A DNA stretch of 64,000 nt from Triglochin maritima (Eukaryota; Streptophyta; Magnoliopsida; Alismatales; Juncaginaceae), in assembly GCA_963682175.1 (NCBI GenBank), contig OY821777.1, positions 22,402,001 through 22,466,000 of the forward strand, in the 5' to 3' direction. The notes under the pieces were generated by a model, which saw nothing but the letters and a program-made list of their open reading frames with translations, was not told the DNA's origin and ran no database searches. This document shows positions 55,232 to 64,000 of this stretch, one piece after another; positions within the stretch are counted from its first letter, which is position 1; every line of letters starts with the position of its first letter. The position numbers were made by a program, and so were the translations under genes.

Positions 55232-56788
55232 TGATTGATACGTTTTAATTAACCACAAGTGCACGGCCGTGTTGAAGCGGTGGCAAATATGGGTCGATCC
55301 ACAGGGAGGTGTGTCGACTTTTGGTTTGTGCGAAGGCGAGTGAGAAAGAATGGTGAGAAAGGTTGGTTACACTTAACTACACTAAAATGCAAAAGGAAAT
55401 AGAAGATAAGCAATAAAACTAAACCCCAAAGGGGGTAGAGAAAAGAGTGTGAATACAAAGATATGTGTATGTGTGTGTGTGTGTGTTCAATTAAGCTCAT
55501 CACAATATGTAGTGCATGAAAATCATAAAACTACATCCAACTTTGCCTCCACATGAATTAAGATAACACAACATCATTAAAACATACAAGACAATAATTG
55601 GAATGAAGCTAAATGAACTCATGTATAAAGACTAGACCCTACTATAACTCCACATGAAATAAGATAGCACATTATCATTAAAACATACAAGGCATTAACC
55701 AAGGTAAAGGCAACAAGAGTACATGAAACTACAAATCATGTTTCCTTCATCCATTCCATCCATATCCTTACATTATCATTCCCCTTAAAATATGTCCACT
55801 AATCTAAGCATAAGCTAAGCTTCATTCAAGAGCATTAGCATATCAAAGACAAGATTGAAATCCCATTACATGGTTATGGAAATCATATAAGGTTCAAAGG
55901 ATTAAGATAACACACACCTAATACATCACATAATCACATCACATATTTCTCCACCCCCCAAATGGGGATGGAACTACTCACTTATCATTACACTACAACC
56001 TACATTAAAATGAAACATTCTACTGAAATGAAACTAAACTAAGCAAGCAAGAAATATTAAAGAAACTAAAAGGACATAAGGCAAAAGAAGCATGCAAGCA
56101 TATGAAAGGAAATTAAACTAAGAAAGAAACAACATACTAAAGGAAAACATCTATTATTACTCACTCAATTACAAGTATCGTCTTTCCACCAGGGTTTTTA
56201 CTTCAAGGTTTTAACTCCTAGTAGAGAGGATGGCCAACAAGAATGAGATATGGTACAAGAGAGGAGGGAGAGTTCTATTTATAGCCATAGAAAAAGGTAA
56301 TCCGGGACAATCCCCCGGTATGGGACTAAACAAATACCAAAAATAGCCTAAACAAACACTAATACATGTGCACGCGAAATCTTAGCGGATACGAAAAGAT
56401 CCGCACCGCCAATTGGCGGTCCATAATCTCTGGATCCGGATGGAATTTGTTGTGGGCTTTTCTGGATTACTTTGTCGGTCTTTGATAAATATACATTGCT
56501 TATTGGACCTCCGACCCGAATCGAATTGCCAAAATACTCCCCATGGTGGTGTGGAGTTTTCTGTTTTTCTCTTTGGCCCTTTGGTCTTACGTTCAGGTCC
56601 TTCTCCCTTGCATCTTAGTCCTCGAGTCTCTCAACTCAGTCTTTTTTCCTATCTTTTAGGTCCTTTCATGCCTCTTCTCTCCAAACCTCTTTATTTTTGA
56701 AATTCAAACATAAAACTCGTCACGTGCATTGCTTAGGTGTAAGATAATGAATATAAGATACAAATATAAGCATGAAATGATATAAATA
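55232..56788 (-). repeat. element D 3' LTR
   Basis: 1557 bp, more diverged than the other copies. The minus-strand start has decayed to TATTTATATC where others have TGATTG(A/G)CATC. One palindrome ACCGCCAATTGGCGGT near 56405. Confidence 0.85.
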
Positions 56789-56803
56789 AATACCCCCACA
56801 CCT
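56789..56803 (-). other. element D polypurine tract
   Basis: AGGTGTGGGGGTATT on the minus strand, abutting the 3' LTR. Confidence 0.75.
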
Positions 56804-58374
56804 ATGTTTTTGCTAGTCCCGAGCAAAACAAAGAAAGAGAAAAGCAAACCAGAAACAAGAAATCCTAACTCACTTTCGTAGGAATCACGGTTGCACTTAG
56901 CACGTGCAACAAACTGTTAAACCTCCTTGTTGCCAAGGAGGAGGAGTGTTGTCTCCTGAGGGTTTTCAACGGATATACCCACAAAATCCGAACAAGATGC
57001 ATTATTCAATCTAGACACTTGACTCGTTGGACAAATTTTGTCGATCATTGGACGCGGTAATCCTACGGGCCGACTCTATAAAGGTAATTAGTCCACACAC
57101 CTAGCCTAATGAACCATTCGTGCAAGTTAAATAAGGAATTAAGTGAAAGACATGGGTAACCTCAACATCCTCAAGTGATACAAAGTGTAAAGTCTATTAA
57201 GGTTCTTATTTGCATTACCAATTTTTTTTCTTTTTGTTTTTTTTTTCTGATATTTTTTAATTTGTTTCTCTTTTCTTTTTATTAGTTGGAGCTTCATTCT
57301 CCTAGGGTCAGGTTTCGTGCATCTTTGCCCATGAGGACTTACACTATCACGTACACCTTTCCCCAAATCTTCAAATAGGGCAATCCCTACCACCCTTGTA
57401 ACGAGAGTTCGATCGGCACATCCCAAGTCAGATGACTCGAGAGCACCAGGCACAAAGTCCCCTCAGACCTAATTTCCCGAGTGATAGGAGCTGTGCGAGA
57501 AGACAGAACACCTACTCACTTATTTCTTATCTACACATGAACCAAAACCCCTACACTTAATGTCTCACAACAAGATTGAAAGGGTCCTTGACAACAACAA
57601 ACTCCCTTAATTTAACAAACACGAATTATTGACTCACTAGGTTCAGGGTGGACTTCTTTAAATGTTTGAGAACTGAAACCCTATGATTACTCACCTCCGA
57701 GGGAAAACTGGGGTGCATCCTAACGACTAGATAAATCCTAAAACTAATGTACTAGATATCCTAATGCATCAAGTTCAAGACAATTTTGAGAGCTTTCTTT
57801 TTACTTTGGCTCTCAACAGTTTTGCACATGCTAAACACACACAAAACCCACAAAACATTTTCTTTCTTAAACACATGAAGATTTTGAAAGAAATGTGACA
57901 ATTTTGAAGCCCTAGGCAAGCAAAATAAGACAAGTCACCCAAGGATCATAGCAAGCAGATATATTGATATTAAATGCAGCACACTAACATGACCCTATCA
58001 ATACACACAAAAGAAAACAAAATCAAAGGAAAAAGACTCAACTATGTACACACATAAAACACCCCCACACCTACTTCATGCATTATCCTCAATGAATGTG
58101 AGCAAGATACTACATGGATTTATGCATGAAAAAGGAAAGATCTCACCAACATGAAGCGCAACAGGAAGTTCATGGTTATAGTGATGGATACAAACCCGAA
58201 TTCCGTCAAAACCTGCGAGATGCTAAAGAGGGGATACAAATACGTGAAAGAAAGGGGGTCCAAATACTCAAGGGTTGGAGCCTATAACAATCGATGCTCA
58301 CTGAAGGAGTCTTCTTCTTTTCTTTTCTTTTCTTTTTTTAACTATGTACAAAAATGGGCTCTCATCTTCATATG
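56804..58374 (-). other. element D 3' non-coding block
   Basis: Collinear with the 3' blocks of A, B and C, including the GGTGTACGTGATAGTGTAAG and CACTCGGGAAA segments and a T-rich microsatellite near 57220-57280. Confidence 0.65.
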
Positions 58375-59015
58375 TCAAGGGATATCAAATGGGAACCCAT
58401 CATCTCTCGAGCCAAAAATGCACATGCATGGGCTCGCAACATACAAAGCGGAATTACTAGACCACCTGATACCCTTATAAGCGTTGTGGTCGTTTGATGC
58501 CTCTTGAGAGTTAGCAAAAGAGGAGGCATGAATGAGAGGTGAACCTCTGTCTGGTTGTTTGAAATGTAGGGTATCAGGTGGTTGATTCTTAACCCACACG
58601 GGGTCCTCCGCAAATACATTATGAAGAGCATGTGACCCAGAGGCCATAGAAATGGTATCTTGTGGCTCAAGAGTCACATGATCGAAAGGATGTGGCTCAA
58701 CGGCCACGGCATCAAAAGGATGTGGCTCTAAGGTCACGTGATCAGAAGATAAGACACCTTCTTGTGCCAGCCCAGGTGAAACATCTTCACCACCTTCAGG
58801 ATCAATCGAACAATTCTCTGAAGTACTTGAAGGTGCCCTCAACTTCAATCTCATCCATGCCCTGGATAAGGTTGACCCCAACAGGGTCATTGCAGGCACC
58901 TGGCTTCTTGCCGATGGTGAAGATGTTGAAATAAGCGCATTGACTATCATAAGTCAAGCGCATAAAACCATTGTGACAATTGATCAAGGCATTGGAAGTC
59001 GCTAGAAATGGTCGC
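58375..59015 (-). pseudogene. element D Gag-Pro remnant (protease end and tail)
   Basis: Only the end of the retropepsin (MINCHNGFMRLTYDSQC) and the acidic tail remain: GVNLIQGMDE, FKYFRELFD, then a 2-base deletion shifts the frame before PEGGEDVSPGLAQEG. The tail has a repeated EPHPFD unit and ends FPFDIP with the normal TGA. Its upstream end is fused at 59013-59015 to the last bases of the PBS (GCCAAAAAC on the plus strand), so leader, gag and most of the protease were deleted. Confidence 0.8.
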
Positions 59016-59023
59016 CAAAAACT

Positions 59024-60578
59024 TGATTGATTCGTTATATATTAACCGCAAGTGCACGGTCGCGTTGAAGCGGTGGCAAATACGGGTCATCCACTGGGAG
59101 GTGTGTCGACGTTTGGTTTGTGCGAAGGCGAGTGGTAAAGAAAGGCGAGAAAGATTAATTACACTAAACTACACTAGAATGCAAAAGGAAATGAAGATAA
59201 GCAATAAAACTAAACCCCATAGGGGGTAGAGAAATAATGTGAATATAAAGATGTATGTGTGTGTGTGTTCAATTATGCTCCTCACAACATGTAGTGCATG
59301 AAATCATAAAACTAAATCCAACTTTGCCTCCACAAGAAATAAGATAAGACTACATCATTAAAACATACAAGACAATAATTGGAATAAAGCTTAATGAACT
59401 CATGTATAAAGACTAGACCCTACTATGCCTCCACATGAATTAAGATAAGACTATATCATTAAAACATACAAGGCATTAACCAAGTCCAAGGCAACAAGAG
59501 CACATAAACTACAAGTCATGTTTCCTATATTAATTCCATCCATATCCTCACCTTATCATTCCCCATAAAATAGGTCCACTAATCTAAGCATAAACTAAGC
59601 TTCATTCAAGAGCATTAGCATATCAATGATAAGAGTGAAATCCCATTAGATGGTTATGGAAATCATATAAGGCTCAAGGGATTAAGATAACACACACCTA
59701 ATACACCATTATCATATCACATATTTCTCCACCCCCTAAATGGGGATGGAACTACTCACTACTCATTACACTAACTACATTAAAAAAATGAAACATTATA
59801 CTGAAAGGAAATTTAACTAAGCAAGAAAGGAGTATTAAAGAAGCTTAAAAGGAAAGGAAAGACTAAACAAGCATGCACAAATGAAGAGACAAGATTAAAA
59901 GAAACTAGAACAATTATTTTATTAACAATGACTCACATTGAAAGTAGCATTCTTCTCCACCTTGAGTTTTGCTTCAATGCTCACTCCTTAGTAGAGAGAA
60001 TGCCACCAAGCAATGGGTAGTTAGAATGGAAGGTGAAGAGTTCTATTTATAGGCATGGAAAAAGCTAATCCGGGACAATCCCCCGATGTGGGACTAAACA
60101 AATACCAAAAATAGACTAAGAATACAGAAATACACGTGCTCCACAAATCTTAGCGGATCCAGAGCCATCTGGACCGCCAATTCGCGGTCCCAGACCGCCA
60201 ATTGGCGGCCTATAAGCTCCAGATCCATTTGGATTTCGTGATGAACTTTGCTTGAAGTATATATTGGTCTTGGATGCATCTACTTTATTTATTGTAGCTC
60301 CGACCCGAATCGAATTGCCAAAATACTCCCCATGATGGTGTGGAGTTTTCTGTTTTGCTCTTAGGTCATTCGGTCTTACGTTCAGGTCCTTCTCCCTTGC
60401 ATCTCAGTCCCCTGGTCTCACAATTAAGTCATTTTTCCTGCTTTTGGGTCCTTTCATGCCTCTTTTCTTCAAACCTCTTTATTTCTGAAATTCAAACATA
60501 AAACTCGTCACATAGCATTGCTTAGGTGTAAGATAATGGATATAAGATACAAATATAAGCATGAAATGATGCCAATCA
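59024..60578 (-). repeat. LTR shared by D and E
   Basis: 1555 bp, minus-strand TGATTGGCATC...GAATCAATCA. Palindrome pair at 60171-60210; TATA on the minus strand near 60045. Confidence 0.9.
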
Positions 60579-62015
60579 AATACCCCCTTCACAAAGACCA
60601 CAAGATGAAATGAGAGGTTCATGAATTGGACGCAAAGGCGTCTCATTCAAAGGATCAAACTGAAAGAGCTTGAACCTCACAAGAGTTTGGGAAATAAGAG
60701 GCAACGGAAGAAGAGTTTCTCCCGTTGCGCTGCTGAAGTAATGATCGTCAATCCAAACTCTCCAACCAACAGGTTGGTGCGTCGGGACGAGGTCAAGAAC
60801 CTCGTTAGGCATGTCCGACACACCAGGCGAACAAAAAGTGGGTCTCATACCCAATGTATCCTTCAAGGAACTCCTAATACCATCATGAGCAATGTAGTTG
60901 TTTGATGTTCCATCATTTCCAAGATGATCAAGAACAATAGTGAGAAGCAAACTCTCATCAGGTTGTTTGAAATTGGGGGGGACTAGGGAGCTCTTGCTCC
61001 ACCAGAGGTGAGTCCTTAGGAGGTACAGCAATAAGGTCATGTGGCTCAAGGGCCACAAGACAAGAAGATAAGGCACAATCCTGTGCCGACTCATAAAGAA
61101 GCTGGTCCATAATATTCTCAATTGGAATCGAATCCTCCACCAAGTGATCGTGAATTGAAACCCCAAGTCCCGCAGACTGACTAGGAGTTTGACTTTGAAA
61201 GATTGTGCTTTGAATTTGTGAATGTGGTGGTGGTTCGATTTCAGAAGATAAATCCTCATGTTGACAAGAAAAATTACTCACCTCACGTTCACGTAATTGC
61301 TGCGACATTTGACTCACTTGCAGTGCCATATTTTGTATGGACTGTTGAGTGGTTTCCATGAACGTAAGGAAAGTTTGTTTCAAGGAATCAGGTACGCAGT
61401 CAACTATGAGGTCCAAGTCAGAGCTTGGAAAATTTTGGGGTTGGGTGTTGATGGGCTGAGAATGAGTCCAATGATTTTAAGTGGGGTGTTCGTAGAATTC
61501 TGGGTATTCGGGAGGAGGATACTGGGATGAAAATGAAGTATAAGAATTTGGATATGAATTGTCTCCCCACGAATCCATCACTCTCGGGTTGTACGCGGAT
61601 GCGTAATAGTCGTATTGAGCATTTTGGGAAAATGTATGCTCATACTCAGGCTCAGGGGGAACATAAGGACATTCCCCGATAACATGACCACTCAACCCAC
61701 AACAGTCGCACGGTACGGCTACTGGAGACACCGGTGCACAAATGTCATCTGCCATAGGCATTAAAGAGGCCAAAGTTTGTTGTAATGTCTCAGTTTGTTG
61801 ACCAGCATATGATCCGACGTAACTAGATGGTGGTCTAACAGTCGGTGCCTCTCTCATACTACCCCAATATGAAGAATGCTCAGTCACACAATTAAGATTG
61901 TCCCACCATACAGGGTGTTAGTCTGAGCCACCCCAGGTTGCATGGGTCCAGAATACCAGGAAGAATTGTCCTGGTCCCAACAATGATATGGATGGTCGCC
62001 CATGTAACCATCCAT
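60576..62015 (-). pseudogene. reduced Gag of element E, frameshifted
   Basis: Same protein as the reduced Gag of A. MDGYMGD start at 62015. A one-base loss shifts the frame near 61910. The knuckle CDCCGLSGHVIGEC is intact. A stop at PEFYEHPT (about 61478) stands where A reads HPTPNHW. An extra base in a C7 run near 60977 shifts the frame again. GWRVWIDDHYF is present. The end is fused to the PPT: the CDS runs EGG into GGGGGTATT and the LTR, so the last part of the protein and the whole 3' non-coding block are deleted. Confidence 0.85.
60579..60590 (-). other. element E shortened PPT fused to the ORF
   Basis: Minus strand GAAGGGGGTATT, made of the ORF's GAAGGGGG and the PPT's GGGGGTATT. Confidence 0.7.
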
Positions 62016-63122
62016 CTCAACAAAGAACTCTCGAGTCGATCACTCTCATCACCACGAGGCCAAGCTCGCAAAAAGTGCTCGACTCGACCCTAAAACGCTA
62101 CCAGAGAGTGTAAAGGGGAGGAGACTATAACGTAGAAGAAGGTGAGAAGATGATGACTCAGAGGAGAAGGGAAGAATCCTAGAGCTAGTGTGGGTAATGA
62201 GATCAGGTAGAAGCCTAACTAGCAAGCACGTCTCAAACAATGTATGGCAATGGGTCCTTAGGCTAGACGACGCCTAACTTCGAGGTCACTAGCCTCGACA
62301 TGCCTCACCTCCCTACAACGAAGACCACAATGCCCAGCAAGTGATACCAGATCTGGAGATCCAGTACCTCCTACTATCGACAAGGTAGACAACACCGATC
62401 AGGCCATGACGGTCTCAACTAGATTACTCTCCTAGTGCATCAGAAATCCTAGGGCCAATGTCTAATTGCTTTTAGTTAAGGCTTGATTAAGAGTGATTTT
62501 TGGGGCCAAGGAAATGGTGATGAAATCCCCCACCTTATCTTTTTTGGGACAACCCCTCCTTAGTAGCGTTTTGATCCTAGATCTAGCAATCAATCGCTCC
62601 AATCAAAACACTCAACTAACTCTTGTCCCGATGCAATTCCTACTAACTAATGCATGATTGAAACATGCATAAATGAGAGATTTTGGTGCACGTACGTCAC
62701 GCCAGCAATCAACAACAAAATGTAAAGCAAAGAAAACACAAATGCATGCAAGGTCTACAAATGATGCATGACCTAGATGGCAAGAAGTCTAATATTTTGC
62801 TTTGAGTTTTATGGTCCAAGTTGATTAAAGGGAATTGATTTTTAATCTGGGAGCAAACTAGAAGTCACAGCATGCAAAATAGTGCTCCCAGATAACTACA
62901 ATGAACAAAACAACAACCAGAACAAAATTGAGAGAGATTGAGGCTCACCAGGCCGCCAATTGGCGGTCCCAGACCGCTGATTGGCGGTCCCTTTTGGGTC
63001 TCTAGCTCTCAAATTCCTCCAGTCGCTTCCCCTTGTTCCTCCGAATGCCTGAAATACACAAAAACGAAAACAAAAAATTAAAACCACTCCAATCGTCCAA
63101 ACCAAAGTCTGGTCAGAGCACC
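62016..63122 (-). other. element E leader
   Basis: Non-coding, collinear with the leaders of A and C. Palindrome pair 62950-62992, GGGGTTGTCCC block near 62555, CATGGCCTGATC block near 62400. Confidence 0.6.
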
Positions 63123-63140
63123 TCCCCGACAACGGCGCCA
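63123..63140 (-). other. element E primer-binding site (tRNA-Asp)
   Basis: TGGCGCCGTTGTCGGGGA on the minus strand, one mismatch from the site in A and B. Confidence 0.85.
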
Positions 63141-63146
63141 AAAACT

Positions 63147-64000
63147 TGATGATTCATTTTATATTAACCGCAAGTGCACGACCACGTTGAAGCGGTGGAA
63201 AATACGGGTCGTCCACTGGGAGGTGTGTCGACGTTTGGTTTGTGCGACAGCGAGTGGTAAAGAAAGGAGAGAAAGATTGATTACACTAAACTACACTAGA
63301 ATGCAAAAGGAAATGAAGATAAGCAATAAAACTAAACCCCATAGGGGGTAGAGAAATAATGTGAATATAAATATGTGTGTGTGTATGTTCAATTATGCTC
63401 CTCACAACATGTAGTGCTTGAAATCATAAAACTAAATCCAACTTTGCCTCCACATGAAATAAGATAAGGCTACATCATTAAAACATACAAGACAATAATT
63501 GGAATGAAGCTTAATGAACTCATGTATAAAGACTAGACCCTACTATGCCTCCACATGAATTAAGATAAGACTATATCATTAAAACATACAAGGCATTAAC
63601 CAAGGACAAGGCAACAAGAGCACATACACTACAAGTCATATTTCCTATATTAATTCCATCCATATCCTCACCTTATCATTCCCCATAAAATAGGTCCACT
63701 AATCTAAGCATAAACTATGCTTCATTCAAGAGCATTAGCATATCAAAAATTAGAGTAAAAGCCCATTAGATGGTTATGGAAATCATATAAGGCTCAATGG
63801 ATTAAGATAACACACACCTAATACACTACATTATCATATCACATATTTCTCCACCCCCCAAATGGGGATGGAACTACTCACTACTCATTACACTAACTAC
63901 ATTAACAAAATGAAACATTATACTGAAAGGAAATTTAACTAAGCAAGAAAGGAGTGTTAAAGAAGCTTAAAAGGAAAGGAAAGACTAAACAAGCATGCAC
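63147..64000 (-). repeat. element E 5' LTR, partial
   Basis: The 3' 854 bp of the LTR (U5 side on the minus strand). It runs off the window end. It includes the stem-loop near 63852 and the 107-bp repeat pair. Confidence 0.85.

Larger units (their letters stand above)
55232..64000 (-). mobile_element. D/E array: LTR-int-LTR-int-LTR of the A/C family, right end outside the window
   Basis: On the minus strand from the right: 5' LTR 63147 to beyond 64000, internal region E with reduced Gag, shared LTR 59024-60578, internal region D with a Gag-Pro remnant, and 3' LTR 55232-56788. The left flank is GTCTC; its partner lies outside the window. The shared LTR is simultaneously the 3' LTR of E and the 5' LTR of D. 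Unequal recombination between two related elements explains it. Confidence 0.85.

Overview
This is plant nuclear DNA, most likely from a eudicot. The evidence is one intron-containing gene resembling Arabidopsis PLDRP1 (At5g39570), a TRIM-like element, Sirevirus (Copia) elements with the plant initiator-tRNA-Met primer site, and Athila/Tat-type Ty3 elements with a tRNA-Asp primer site. There are no bacterial-style operons. Apart from the one gene, the window is mobile-element sequence or unassigned AT-rich DNA.

Left part (1-14.4 kb): degenerate tandem repeats (180-1125); a patch of GGTCGACC palindromes (2390-2720); a decayed Ac-like hAT transposase split by a MULE with TIRs of about 145 bp (5485-6569); a decayed Copia gag-int gene (9811-12769) interrupted by a solo LTR with TSD (11138-12540); a truncated LTR; and a second decayed hAT gene on the minus strand.

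Centre-left (14.88-19.01 kb): the only apparently intact cellular gene has three exons and encodes 281 residues of Gly/Tyr-rich, probably disordered protein. Intron 1 carries a TRIM-like LTR-int-LTR-int-LTR array and a large inverted repeat with arms of about 213 bp.

Right part (20.37-64 kb): nested retrotransposons. An old LTR (G) is cut into four pieces by three insertions. Element A (20615-35336, TSD ACTTG) itself contains element B. A solo Sirevirus LTR (I, 36137-37675, TSD GAGGT) is the second. The third is a three-LTR Sirevirus F (37975-53813, TSD ACACT), which contains element C (40976-49817, TSD ACAAT). After a fragment of another LTR comes a second three-LTR array, D/E (55232 to beyond the window).

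A, B, C, D and E are one extended family with related LTRs. A, B, C and E keep a primer site for tRNA-Asp, while D keeps only its last bases. A-D share the GTGTGGGGGTATT polypurine tract, which E shortens. Most copies carry paired CCGCCAATTGGCGG-type palindromes in the LTR and leader. None encodes reverse transcriptase, RNase H or integrase. B and C encode Gag plus a retropepsin; D is a deletion remnant of that type. A and E encode a reduced Gag with a zinc knuckle and C-terminal tail but no capsid domain or protease. All would depend on enzymes supplied in trans. The reduced-Gag type is the best candidate here for something not well described.

All boundaries, TSDs and divergences were read by eye, so divergence figures are approximate counts.
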